A stretch of 64,000 nucleotides of DNA from assembly GCA_037176885.1 (NCBI GenBank), contig JAWWNJ010000064.1:124001-188000 (forward strand), given 5' to 3'. The stretch comes from Favolaschia claudopus. Lineage: Eukaryota > Basidiomycota > Agaricomycetes > Agaricales > Mycenaceae. The position numbers and the translations under genes were made by a program. Position 1 is the first letter of the stretch, and each line of letters opens with the position of its first letter. Of the stretch, positions 22,287 through 35,100 are shown one piece after another. The notes under the pieces were generated by a model that had not been told where the DNA came from, did no database searches, and was given only the letters and a program-made list of their open reading frames with translations.

Positions 22287-24362
22287 CAAATGGAAACCCA
22301 GAAATGACGGCGATGATATACATAGGCCGAGGTGCGTAGACACGTTTCCACTCTCTTCTTGCGGCGCTCTGACCTCACACTCGCAGCCCCGTACTCATGC
22401 GTGGCAAGTATCGGACAAGTCAATCAGGAGAGAAATCTTGAATTTTCCTAAATCAACACTTTGACGAAACGCGCTGTTTACAAGAGGATACTTCTTTTCA
22501 TTTATATGGGCTAAGTAGCGGTGGCCCATTGGTGGCCCAGGGACTTTGTAGAATCTACGTAATCATCGAAATCTGACAGAGCCAGTGAGATGGAACTAGC
22601 TTTGCTGAACCCACTGTGTCGTGGGTTCACGCTATGAATGGCATCTCAGACCGCTGTCAGTACAGGTCATATTACGACTCATAACCAATGTTCCACCGAA
22701 GCTGTAAAGTCATTGATTTTCACATTCAGAGAACGGGAAATGGAAGTACATAACAACTGGAAATACTCTAACTTGACAAATGAACAGACTCAACAGAGCC
22801 TAATGAAGAGCTCGAGCAACTGATAAAAGGATGCGCTCACTCCAGCTGCACGCAAGCTGCGCTCCTGACCAAACTTGTAACAGTGGTTTGCATAAGTTTC
22901 AGACGCGCCTCAAGCGCCGCTACCAAAACGACACTCGAGGCGATATCCGACAAGTACAGTACACCTGTACCCTTACTGAAGAAGGAATATTCGGGCATCC
23001 TCCAAATCAAAACCGCCAACGCGTTCTCGGACGGAAACTTGACTAGACCACACGACTGCTAATCGTTTCGCGAGGTTTCGCAAAGCGGCGAAACTACTTA
23101 CTTGCGCACTTCAAGTTCTGACCGACTTCCCTGTTAGCACCCTCGCCTCCTCAAACCCCCCACCGAACTGTTCGTGGGGTCTAACGGAATGGATTACTTA
23201 GTTCTCTTGGCCACGACGAATCGTTTCGGCTTGACAAGGTCTCCAGTGAATCTCCAGTCGCTCGGCGTTTCCGCAGACGGCAAAGAGTGCAGCAAAGTGC
23301 GCGATGCCACCCCCAGTGTCATTGGCAGGCAAAGCGGTAGCATCGTGACTGAGAAGGAAAGCTGCCAGCTCAGGAAAGCCGAGCTTGCGAGGCGACCTGA
23401 GCGTGAGGCAAGGTAGAGAGTAGCGCACGGATGTACCGCATCACCGTGACTTATTCTATCACCCGGCCTGGTGCCGTTTTGTGATCACCGAATATCGCCG
23501 TTTTGGGATGCACAGCCACTCGCGCGTTTCCTTCCGCTCGCGTACATCGTCGATAGCGAGCGCGTGCTCCTCGTCTCCCCTTCAACGGGGCATTTCATTT
23601 TTTGCCCCTCCCGCCCGTCCCTCTTCTTTTTTGAGCTTACGCTCAGGTTGCTCCGGGGTCACTCAGTGCCCTCGGGTTTTCCTGCTGCGTTCGGGTTTGG
23701 CCGGTCTCGCGGTTCAACGTTCGTTCGCAGACCTCGATTCGGTTTTTGCCGTCTCCTCGATCAGGAGCGGCAGAGGCGGCAAGTCGACCGGGACGGCCAA
23801 ACCCTCCACAAACACACAAAATACTGGGGTAAATATCGTATATTTACCGAGCGCGAGCACGTAGTGCTCAAGCTCTTCCATCTCAGAGTCACTCATCCGG
23901 ACACGAGACACGAGTGTTCCGAGTTAAAGAATCTTTGGCCTCAAAGCCATGATGATCCCCGACTTCGATAACAAAACTTAATCTTTCGAACAAACTCGGG
24001 CGGTGATTGTGAAGATAGGCTGCGCTTGGTCTCGAGGGGACCTGATTGTTCACGTCGGAAACTTGCTCTGCTTCGCCTGATCATCCTGGATTGTCCGTTC
24101 CATTTCTGGGCTCTCTGCTCATATTGCGGCAATGAAGTCGCCGGCGATTTAGCCTTTCGCAGAGGCTCCCCTGCGATTGGCCTCTACACCGTCGTGGATT
24201 TACCAATCTAATAATACCTTCATTGTATCCTTCAACACGAAACAAACAATCCACCTCGAACGAACTTGATGCTCCCAAGGATGCTCCATGCTCTCATCTA
24301 CTTATATGCGACCGGGATACACTTGCACCATCCTACACCTCCCATTCTTTTCGCTTTGAGCC
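22287..24362. other. Gene-free stretch containing a diverged repeat
   Basis: No recognisable gene. Bases 22840-23410 are a diverged copy of 26260-26830 (described separately). Around 23470-24260 there are long open frames on both strands with no recognisable domain. Confidence 0.45.
22840..23410 (+). repeat. Diverged direct repeat, copy 1
   Basis: Shared words with 26260-26830, in the same order and orientation, include TCAAGCGCCGC, ACCGCCAACGCGTTCTC, TTGCGCACTTC, AGCACCCTCGCC and CACGACGAATC. On the minus strand both copies read IRRGQE near the right-hand end, which may be the remnant of a coding region, but frames are broken in this copy. Confidence 0.5.
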
Positions 24363-25625
24363 ATGCAGAGCTCGCTAGAGTCCGCTTGGTCCTCGATGCA
24401 CCTGGACTTGATTGCGGCTGGCGTGAGTGTATTCTTGTCATGAAACACAACGCACCAATGATAAAAAATGTGACAGTCTTCTCTGCTGCTGTACGGTTAG
24501 TTGAATCCGAATAGTATTTCGCAGTGAAGTGACAGCTTTAAAGGCTTCTACTTCAACCTATTCTTATTTTCGATATACACTCTTTTCCGACGCTGGGGAT
24601 CTCCCGGAAGTTACTTTCTGGCGTCTACTAGTTGTATCATGGCCGTCTTGTGCACTGCGGGAGTCGTCACTACTGCTGTCAGAGTGATCGTCGATTATCG
24701 ACTTGTCTACAGTCTTTCATTTGCACCAACATTACCGGAGCCTCAGTCTACCCAAATACTACAAATAAACGCTACACAGCGTGCTATACCCACCTTAAAC
24801 AAGTAAGTAAGATCGATGATTCGCCAAATCTCAGACTGACCGACGGATTTTTTAGTTTGACTACAGACTTTCTCTATGTGAGGATATGTCGTCTACTTTT
24901 GAACGATTCTCTGATACTTGGTTTCGATTCGAAGCTCTATCGCTGTTATGTGATTTGGGGATATCAGAAGCGGATACTCGTTCTGCCAGCGACGTTCATG
25001 CTCGCTACCTTTGGTAAGTGCCAGTTTATAGCATCGGTTCGATTATTCTGAATCAAGTCCATCGCGAATGCAGCTGTGGGTATTTGGGATGTGCAGGACA
25101 GCAGTCTGCAAGCGCAGCAAATCATGTTCTGTCTCGCTGTTCTCACTAATCTCACGTTGACAACGCTCACCGGTAATCTAATGAGAAAATGCATTTATCT
25201 AAGTAAATGGTGGGCTCACACGACTTTAATTCAGCTGGACGGATACTATGGATCTGGCGTATAACTCCGCACATCATACCGGATAACACATACCGCGCTC
25301 GTTGCAAGAGAGCTATAAACATTATGTATGCCCTACGCTCCAAGTTCACTGCGGTGCATAGACTGATTAGATTATAGACTTGAATCTGGGGGGCTTTACT
25401 GCGCTGGCGTGGGTTTCCTGCTCATAACGGCCTCGATCAAGAGCCAAATGGCATACCTTGTTGGAGTCATGCTTTCAGTTCCCATAATGGTCGCTCCAAC
25501 TAGTTGCGAATATTTTTTGCAAGATGCTGACTTGTTCACAGAACATATTGCCGACCTTCACCATCGTTTATGTTGCTATGACGGATGCATTTGACGACAG
25601 CAAAGAAGCGAAGCTGATGGTGTAA
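24363..25625 (+). CDS. Multi-pass fungal membrane protein
   Basis: Starts MQSSLESAWSSMHLDLIAAG at 24363, chosen because the minus-strand paralogue opens MAVLNPLDSAWSYLTLDLVA. Further exons: IYTLFRRWGSPGSYFLAS, VRVIVDYRLVYSLSFAP, AIPTLNK, FLYLYRCYVIWGYQKRIL, AVGIWDVQDSSLQAQQ, LTNLTLTTLTG, GRILWIWRITPHIIPD, LESGGLYCAGVGFLLI and NILPTFTIVYVAMTDAFDD, ending at the TAA at 25623-25625. About seven hydrophobic segments. It is closest to the gene at 49665-50956 and the fragment at 39922-40181 (shared FDDSKEAK tail). Function unknown. Confidence 0.7.
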
Positions 25626-27398
25626 GCTTACCTGGAAATTTAAACTTTCGTGCGACAAGTCAGCTAGAGAATCTGCATCTGGATGTGTAGAGGAAAATTC
25701 GCACAAGTCCGAGGCAGTCTGCTGGGTCAGCACGAGATTCTTGATGTTTTTACAAACACGAAAACCCGTGTATTTTCCGATGTGCTGCGAGTCGCGCGCG
25801 GAGTGATTGGATGTCGACCCAATAATCATCGTCTGATAGCGAGAGTAGTAGGTAAGTTTACATTATCACGGTAACAAGCGGTGCAAGGAAAGCGGTGATC
25901 GAGTTCCCGAAATGCAAATAGTTTTGCTGGCCCGACTGCGTTGTGCTGTCCACACTGTCGAGCAGCATCTCGGAACGTCGATCGCAGCCAGAACGCCACC
26001 TTCAAAGTAAATAAAGTAAGAGGATTCAGGGCACAAAGGGAAATGAAATTCGAGACCGTTGTCTCAGAAAAGGAGGAATTCGTCGAGTCCGAGAGCGGTT
26101 CCTTCGAGTCCCAACCTTCGAGAGTATCTGCGTCGCCAGGGCAGCGCCTCGTTCCGGTGAGGGACCCAGTTCGCGTTTTGGACGATTGGGAGAAAGCCGG
26201 ACGAGAGCCCTATCGAGAGTCCGGGCCACTGCTGGATGGATGCGGTCATTCAACCGCGCAGCATCGAGCACTCCTGGTTTGCGTTTAATCAGACTGATCT
26301 CGACGATACATTGCACGAGATCAAGCGCCGCAACCACGCGACTCTCGAGACAAGTATAGCGCACTAGTACCCTCATCGAAGGAGCAACAACAGTCGCGCA
26401 TCTCTAAGGATGCCACCGCCAACGCGTTCTCAGACGGAAAGATCTGTCACGAGCACCGCTCCAACCGTTTTTTGGGAGTCGAGACTGCTTGCGCACTTCT
26501 CTCATCCGCTCAACTCCAATTGAGAGTATACGAAAGCACCCTCGCCACCTCTCTCGAGCTCAAGCGCGGTGCAGCTAGCCTCCTAGGACATCGCAGTTAT
26601 CACCCGGTCTGCTAGATGCGCAGGAAAGAACGGTCAGTGGGTCACGGCCCTGGGTATAGCGGAACAGATTGATTTCCTGACCACGACGAATCATCTCGGC
26701 GTCAGGTTTCACAAGGTCTTGCAGCTCCTCGGGGTTCGCAGACGACACAGTATAGGTGGGTGACAGCGAATAGCGGGATGTACACTTATACAGCCAGCTA
26801 CTATAGCGGCAGAGGGCATGTCCCGCGCGCACCTATCCAGCAGAGGCAAAGCATGTCGGTTTGGAGGCAAACCCGGTTCGGGTGAGTACGTTGAAGAAGC
26901 TGGAGTTTGTCCGACCAAGCAAATTAGAACGAATCTGAATGGCCTTCATGTTGTCGCCACAGAGCAACTTGAAGACGTGCGAATATTTCTTTGATGCCAA
27001 CAGTCCATTCCTCTCAGGCCCTTACTTCGATACGAAAAACTTGCCCATCGTTCACCCTGGGTCTGTCAAATATAAGTACAGGCGGTATGAGGGCGTCGTC
27101 TTGCTACGGTTGCTGTCCGTCGCCGCTTTTTAGCACTATTTTTGCTACTACAGCGCAACCTGCGACGACACCAACTAGAGACCCGAGCAGCTCAACCCCG
27201 ATCTTCGCCGTCTTCGTATGTCGCCATCGTGGATGAATGATATCAGGATTTCAGTCAATATTTTGATCGCGTTCCATGTATAACTGCTAAGATGTAAGTG
27301 CATTGTCAACGTACGGAATTGAATTTGACAGGCATCCCTCTTCCTCTTTCCCTTCTCGTGGGGCCCCCCTCTTTTTGTACATCACTGCTGGCTCCAGG
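25626..27398. other. Gene-free stretch containing repeat copy 2
   Basis: No recognisable gene. Bases 25900-26900 are dominated by the diverged repeat shared with 22840-23410. One minus-strand frame and one plus-strand frame are open through part of it without recognisable domains. Confidence 0.4.
26260..26830 (+). repeat. Diverged direct repeat, copy 2
   Basis: Same-order similarity to 22840-23410. The plus strand reads DATANAFSDGKICHEHRSN and the minus strand reads AEMIRRGQEINLFRY across the conserved parts; neither is a family I recognise. Confidence 0.5.
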
Positions 27399-28766
27399 AT
27401 GAGCGTGATCGTTGACGACCGCGACGCCTCCGTGAAATACCCCGCTTCCTGGAGAACTCACGATTCGAAGGGCAACCCCCTCGGTAAGCCCGTGGAGTAC
27501 AAGGGCTCGAGCTCTTTACCTGGCTTGGATGGTGATAGCGCAGAGTTTACCTTCAATGGTGAGCCCGAACCGAACCTCTTCCAATTACAAGACAAACATG
27601 AATGAATGCGTCCTTTAGGGTACTCCATCGCTGTATACGGCACCATGGGGTCGGGGACGAAGAGCAGTAGCATGAACTTCAACGTGGACAACGCTGGCTC
27701 CTCTAGAGCTACGTTTTCGGCGCCGTCGAATGCGGATCCGGATTCCACCACTCATCACCAGCTTTTCTATTCTTCGCCTGTTCTTCTTGAGGAGGGTGTA
27801 CACACACTTTCTATTAACAGCTCGCAAAGCGGCGGCCGTTTATTTCTCGACTATATCTTGTATAACACATCTTCGACTGCGGGCAAGATGATGTTCATCG
27901 ACGACGCCCACCCGAACGTCCAATACTCACCAACGGGCTGGCAGACGAATACTTCGGAGTCTTACTTCCAACACTCGGCGCGCTTTAGCGAGAACGCCGG
28001 TGCGTGGGTTTCCTATACTTTCAACGGTGCGTCTCCGATATACCTGCTATGTAACCCCAAAATCAACGCTCATATCTGTTCACCACAGGGACATTGTTTT
28101 CGTTATACGCCCCTTCCCGTCCAATATTTCTTCAAGGCAACTCATCCGACATCGCATCCGTGTCCATTGACGGGGCTCCTGCACTCCCCATACAACCCCC
28201 CTCCTCCACTCTTGCCAGCAACGTCGAGACATTCAACAACCTGATTTATACCACACAGCTCCCTTCCGGAGAGCACACCGTCAACTTCACCTCATCGGGA
28301 ATCGCTCCATTCTCCGTGGACTACTTCCTCGTGAGCGCCGATTCTGACAACTTTGCCGGCCCGCCTCCACAGACTGCAAATTCAAACGCTGCAGATACGA
28401 ACAAGCTCGGTGCGCATGCATCGCGACCCGTCAACATCGCAGCTGTAGTCGGCGGCATCATAGCCGGTGTCGTCGTTCTATCATTGCTGCTCGCATTCCT
28501 CTTACTATGGAGGCGGCGGCGGCGTCGTCGACAACAGTCACCTTCTAGTATGTCTCCCTGACTCGTTGTATGATACCTCCTAATGCGTTGACACAGATAC
28601 CGACTTCATGGTACCTGCGGTATCTCAATGGGCGGGCAAGAGTGTAGCATATAACAACCGGGATTCTATGGCCACGTTGACGAATCCGGAGGAGCAGAAG
28701 GAAAGGCAAGCTCAGTATCAACAGCCGAAGCCCGGGACAGGGTACTTGTACTATCCAGAGAGTTAA
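27399..28766 (+). CDS. Single-pass surface protein with tandem beta-sandwich-like ectodomain
   Basis: Opens MSVIVDDRDASVKYPASW. A first ectodomain repeat has YSIAVYGTMGSGTKSSSM and FNVDNAGSSRATFSAP, then GVHTLSINSSQSGGRLFLDY. A second begins MMFIDDAHPNVQYSPTGW and continues AWVSYTFNG, TLFSLYAP, VSIDGAPALP, GEHTVNFTSSG and FSVDYFLVSA. The two halves (DDxxxxVxYxxxGW ... YTFNG ... HTxxxxSS ... xDYxL) are an internal duplication resembling galactose-binding-like sandwiches (inference). Then comes a transmembrane helix IAAVVGGIIAGVVVLSLLLA followed at once by a basic stop-transfer run RRRRRRRR, and a short cytosolic tail ending TGYLYYPES at 28766. The architecture is a type I-like surface protein common and uncharacterised in mushrooms. 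No clear signal peptide precedes this start, so an upstream exon may be missed. Confidence 0.75.
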
Positions 28767-29189
28767 CCTTTATTTATATATTTCCTTTCATCGATATTCG
28801 CAATCAAAGCGACCACCCACAGAAGTCTTCATCTTGCCCGGAAGCTCTACAACAAGAGATCCTGGAAATGCTACATACCGAGCTCGTGAGTATCCCGAAA
28901 GCGGACGTCTGGGTTGCACGAAATCGAGAGATGGACGTTCGTAATCAACTAGTATTAAGAGTAAAGAAAGCTGGCAACTTAAACGAGGCGAAGAACTAAG
29001 CATGCTGGAAGAGATGAATGGATACAAGAAAGCGAAAATGGGAAGGAAAATGGGTCCGATGTACAATGCGGGTAGATATACATGTTGCGCGGTAACAGTA
29101 CAGATTATATGACAGCAAAATAAGACAATAGTACATCCGGTATAGCATGCGGGCGGTATCAGTTGGATGAGAATGCGAAGGGGCGAAGG
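28767..29189. other. Convergent 3' intergenic region
   Basis: AT-rich 3' flanks of the surface-protein gene and of the hybrid histidine kinase. No coding pattern seen. Confidence 0.4.
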
Positions 29190-32100
29190 TTATGATGACT
29201 CCAGATAATCGGGGTGCGTGATGGCATGTTTTCGGAGAAGAGGTCGTGCAGTCCCTCCTGCCTCGGCCGTCAGCCTGCTGATGGCATTGAGCAGATCTAC
29301 CCGCCGGAGCGGCTCTGAAGCGCTGTGAATACAAGACATGAGGAAAGTGAAGATGTACACACTTGTGATATGATCGTCCTGCGACAGAGATTCAGTAAGA
29401 AAGATAGGCAGGTCGACAGTGGCACTTACCATTCCAGCCTGGAGACATCGCTCCCGGTCGCCGATCACTGGTAGAGGAGTAAGTAGAAGCATTCGAGTGG
29501 AAGACAGCACGCACTTGCATGCGCCGTCAAGGCGATGATTGGTGTAGGCGTGAGATGGTACTGCGCCTCGTATTCTCGGATTCGTTGCGTAGCTTCCATT
29601 CCGCCCATGAGGGGCATGGAGACATCCATCTGAAGAAGAGTGAGCACACAATATACGACAGACAGGGAGATGAGCACCAGTATGACATCGAAGGGCTTGT
29701 TCTGCAATGCGCGGTCCATGAACGCCTGGAGAGCGAGATTCCCGTTCTCAGCAAGCTCGATGGAATGACCGTATTTTTCGAGTATCTTCAGCGCCAGTTT
29801 TTGATTGACGAGGTTGTCCTCAGCGAGAAGGATGTCATATGTCACGTCGGTAGCCGCTGACGCCGGGTTCACGGTGTTGTTCTCCAGGGCGGAGATCAGG
29901 ACGTGGGAGAGGTCGAAGGATGTTATCGGCGTTGTATTGTGCGCACTGATACCGTTCTCGAGACACCATTTCACTATAACCGAGATGTCAAGCGAAAGGT
30001 CCAAAAGTGTACGAACAACTCACGATTGAGACGCGGCAGCATGGGGGCGAGGAGAGCGACAGGGATATATCGTAGATGTTCGTGCTCCCGAAGGCTCTCA
30101 GTCTAGAGTGATGTCAGGAAAGATCGACATGAAGGATTGAAGAGGACTGACAATAGACAACGAGTCAACGATGATCGTGTCAATGTGCGGACATTTCTCC
30201 TTGTCTGCCACTTGACTGACATCGTGCACGACGACGGGAACTAAGCCCAGCTCTGAGACACGCTCTTCTATGCCCGTCTCGTCGTGCATTGTGTCGACAA
30301 ACAGGATAGTTCGCTTGGTGAACGGTGACAGCTTCATCAAAGTAGCATCCAGAGATTGCTGCTGGTTGATTTGCGACTTGATGGTGAAGTAGAACTCGCT
30401 GCCCTTGCCCAATTCACTCTTGACCCATATGTCGCCCTGCATTAGGGAGGTAAGGCGCTTGGAGATGGAAAGACCCAATCCCGTGCCACCGTATTCCTGA
30501 ATGCACTGTAAAACACGCGAATGACCGATGACATTCATATGCTCACCCTCGTTGTCGATCCATCCGCTTGACAGAACGTATCGAAAATAAGATTCAATTT
30601 GTCCTGGGCGATACCAATCCCGGTGTCCATGACGCAGAATTGGAGGTTGACGTTGTCGGGATCGACAGAGACCGCATCGATGGTGAGGGCAACATAGCCG
30701 ACCCGCGTAAACTTGATAGCGTTTCCGACGAGGTTGGTGATGACCTGGCGAAGACGCAGAGAGTCGCCGATGAGCGCATCTGGGATGTCGGGAGCGACGT
30801 CCAACGTCAGATCGAGGCCCTTGTGGGTGGCTCGGCCAACAAGAGTTTTCAAGATGTCGAACACCGTCTGTCTCAGGGAGAATGAAACGGCTTCCATCGT
30901 CATACGACCGGCCTCGACTACAGAAGGCATCAGTAACCGACGCAAAGATCAAGTGAAAACATACTCTTCGATATGTCCAGGATATCATCGATGATGAGCA
31001 GTAAGCTGCGCGCCAGACTATGAACCAGCAGCAAGCTTTCCCGCTGACTCCGATTGAGGTCACTGTCGAGCGTGAGCTCAGTCATACCAATGATACCGTT
31101 CATCGGTGTCCTATCCATCCGGTTAAAGCGGTCGTAGAGTGATAGAGATGCGACGCACCGAATTTCGTGACTCATGTTGGCCAAGAACTCGCTCTTACTC
31201 TTGTTCGCCGACTCAGCTGCCTCTCGCGCAGCAGTATTCTTCTGAATACTGTCGCGCAAATCGTGAAGCATTTGATTGATACGAGATTTGAGCTCGTCCA
31301 TTTCGCCACTTGCTTCGACAGTGATGAAGGAGGTGAAATCGCCATCCGAGGCAGCCTTGGAGATCTGGGCGAAGCCTCGTACTTGCGTCGTCAGACTGCT
31401 GGCCATGGTGTTGACAGACACACTGGAACCTATATCAGCTAGGGACATTTCGCATAGAGGGCGCGTACGTGATCTCAAGCCAGATCCCTTGTACATTGCC
31501 GACTTCAGCCTGGACACCCATATTTCCCTTCGTCCCAACCTCCAACGCAACCTTCTTGACCTCGCTGGCGAAGATGGCGAGCTGGTCAATCATGTCGTTG
31601 ATCGTGTTGACAAGGCTGAGCATCTCCCCCGAAACAGAGAGGCCTTGAATCTTCTTGGTGAGATCGCCGCGAGCCACAGCATTCTGCAACGGAGTCAGCC
31701 AGACGTTCCAGAATCCATTCAAGCATATCGTCCTCGTACCGTAGCGTCGGAGATCGTTCGTACTTGCAGCGTGAGCTGAGCAGAGGCAGGTTAGGATATA
31801 CTACATTCGGAGGCTGTAAACGATACGCACATTATTGGCCATCACGTTGACGTTGTCGGTCAGGTCTTTCCAAGTGCCTTGTACGCCTTCGACTTTCGCC
31901 TGACCACCAAGCTTACCCTCAGTGCCGACCTCCCTTGCTACTCTTGTAACTTCAGCAGCGAACTGGCTCAACGACTCGGTCATTTCGTTCACGGTATTCT
32001 TGAGGTCAAGAATTTCGCCGTGCGCGACGATGCTGACTTGCTTCGTGAGATCACCACCAGCGACGGCTTTTGTGACCTTCGCAATGGAGCGCACTTGGTC

Positions 32101-35100
32101 CGTTAGATTTTGCGCCATCAGATTGACGTTGTCGGTGACGCTCTATGGAGAATGTTAGTCGGCAAGAACTTGAGAGGATTAAAGCGCTGACCTTCCACAT
32201 CCCAGTTGTACCCTCCACCATGGCTTGCCCTCCAAGCTTACCCTCAGTTCCGACTTCGAGCGCGACACGAGTGACCTCGCTGGCGAAGATACTGAGCTGC
32301 GACACCATGCCGTTGATGGTGTTCTTCAGGTCAAGCATTTCGCCCTTGACGTCGACATCGACCTTCTGGGTGAGATCGCCCAAAGCGACAGCTTTCGTGA
32401 CTAGGGATATAGACCGCACTTGACCTGTGAGATTCATGGCCATTTTCTGTTACGGTGTCAGGTATGCTTGGGTGAGAGTTGACTGGGAACATACGTTGAC
32501 ATTATCGGTCAAAGCTTCCCAAGTTCCTTGGACTCCTTCGACCTTCGCTTGACCACCGAGCTTGCCTTCCGTACCGACCTCAAGCGCGACACGAGTGACC
32601 TCGCTGGCGAAGATGCTCAGCTGAGAAACCATGTTGTTGATCGTCGACTTCAGATCGAGCATCTCCCCCTTGACGTCAACGTCGACCTTCTGCGTGAGGT
32701 CGCCGAGTGCTACAGCCTTCGTGACGAGCGAGATGGATCGCACTTGGCCAGTGAGGTTCATGGCCATTTTCTGTTGAACAAAAGATATCAGAAGATGCGA
32801 GATTCGGGGAAGCATCGAAAGCCTACATTGACGTTATCGGTGAGCGCCTCCCAGGTTCCTTGCACGCCTTCGACTTTGGCCTGTCCCCCAAGCTTGCCTT
32901 CGGTACCGACTTCGAGCGCGACACGGGTGACTTCGCTAGCGAAAATGCTGAGCTGCGACACCATGTTGTTGATGGTCGACTTAAGATCGAGCATTTCTCC
33001 TTTGACATCGACGTCGACCTTCTGCGTGAGGTCTCCAAGAGCGACAGCCTTCGTTACGAGCGAAATAGACCGCACTTGACCGGTGAGATTCATAGCCATT
33101 TTCTTGAAAACGTCAGTAAGACTAGAGTACCAAAAACTCTTAGAGGGATGCCTTACATTGACATTGTCCGTCAGCGCCTCCCATGTGCCTTGAACACCTT
33201 CGACTTTGGCTTGTCCTCCGAGCTTTCCCTCAGTACCGACCTCAAGCGCGACTCGAGTAACTTCGCTAGCGAAGATGCTGAGCTGCGAGACCATATTATT
33301 GATGGTCGACTTGAGATCGAGCATCTCTCCCTTGACATCGACGTCGACCTTCTGCGTGAGGTCACCGAGCGCGACGGCCTTCGTTACGAGCGAGATGGAC
33401 CGCACTTGACCGGTCAGGTTCATGGCCATTTTCTATGAGAGCGTCAACGGGAATCCCAATAGCAGACTGGAACGACGTACATTGACATTGTCGGTCAAAG
33501 CCTCCCACGTTCCCTGAACGCCTTCGACCTTCGCTTGTCCACCCAACTTGCCCTCAGTGCCGACTTCGAGGGCGACTCGAGTGACCTCGCTCGCAAAGAT
33601 ACTCAATTGAGACACCATGTTATTGATGGTGTTCTTGAGGTCGAGCATCTCGCCCTTCACATCGACGTCGACTTGTTGTGTCAGATCGCCTGAAGCCACC
33701 GCTTTGGTTACGAGCGAGATGGAGCGCACTTGGCCCGTGAGATTGGAAGCCATGTTCTATGGCAGCGTTAGTGCATGCGAAGTGGAAAGGAGTTGATACG
33801 CACGTTGACATTCGTAGTGAGATCCTTCCATGTCCCTTGAACACCTTCGACTCGCGCTTGACCACCAAGTTTGCCCTCGGTCCCGACTTCCAACGCGACA
33901 CGCGTCACTTCGCTAGAGAAGTTCTTCAAGCGCTCTACCATCTCGTTGATGGTGACCTTAAGGTCAAGCATCTCGCCGCTGACGTCCACATCGATGAGCT
34001 TCTCCAAGTCCCCATGCGCGACCGCTTTCGTGACAAGCGAGATCGAGCGCACTTGGTTCGTCAAATTGGACGCCATCCTCTGCGAATATATCGTGAGCTC
34101 CAGAACGAGATCATCGAGGTAAGAATAAACATACGTTGACGTTATCCGTGAGATCCTTCCAAGTGCCTTGCACGCCCTCGACTTCAGCCTGCCCACCGAG
34201 CCTGCCTTCCGTGCCCACCTCCAACGCGACACGCGTAACCTCACGGGAAAAGTTCCCCAAACGAGCAACCATCTCGTTGATGGTCACCTTGAGGTCCAGC
34301 ATCTCACCGCTGACATCGACGTCGATAGTCTTGTTGAGGTCCCCGTACGCAACAGCCTTGGTGACGAGAGAGATAGAGCGCACTTGGTTAGTGAGATTAG
34401 ACGCCATTCGCTATTGGTCGATTCGTGGGTGAGCATCTTCCTCCTTCTCCTACAGATAACCAAAAATAAAACAACGTACGTTCACATTATCAGTCAGATC
34501 CCGCCAGATACCCTGAGCTCCTTCCACCTTAGCTTGACCGCCCAACTTGCCTTCTGTGCCGACTTCAAGCGCCACGCGAGTGACCTCACGCGAGAAATCA
34601 TTCAAGTTCTCCACCATCTCGTTGATCGTCACTTTCAAATCGAGCATCTCGCCGCTAACATCGACGTCGATCTTCTTACGCAAGTCGCCAAACGCGACGG
34701 CCTTGGTGACCTCCGAGATACTGCGCACCTGGTTCGTCAAATTCGATGCCATTTTCTGGATATCCAAATCAAATGAGGATCCGCTAGCAAACATATATAG
34801 CGAAGGCGAAGGCGAACTCACATTGACGTTGTCGGTCAAGTCTTTCCATGTACCCTGAACACCCTCAACCTCCGCTTGCCCTCCAAGCCTACCCTCCGTA
34901 CCGACTTCAAGCGCAACACGCGTCACTTCGCGGGAGAAGTTGCCCAATCGTTGCACCATTTCGTTGATGGTGACCTTCAAATCAAGCATCTCTCCGCTAA
35001 CGTCGACGTCGATCGTCTTCCCCAAATCCCCAGTCGCGACAGCCTTGGTCACCAGAGATATGGAGCGGACCTGATTCGTCAAGTTGGAGGCCATTTTCTG

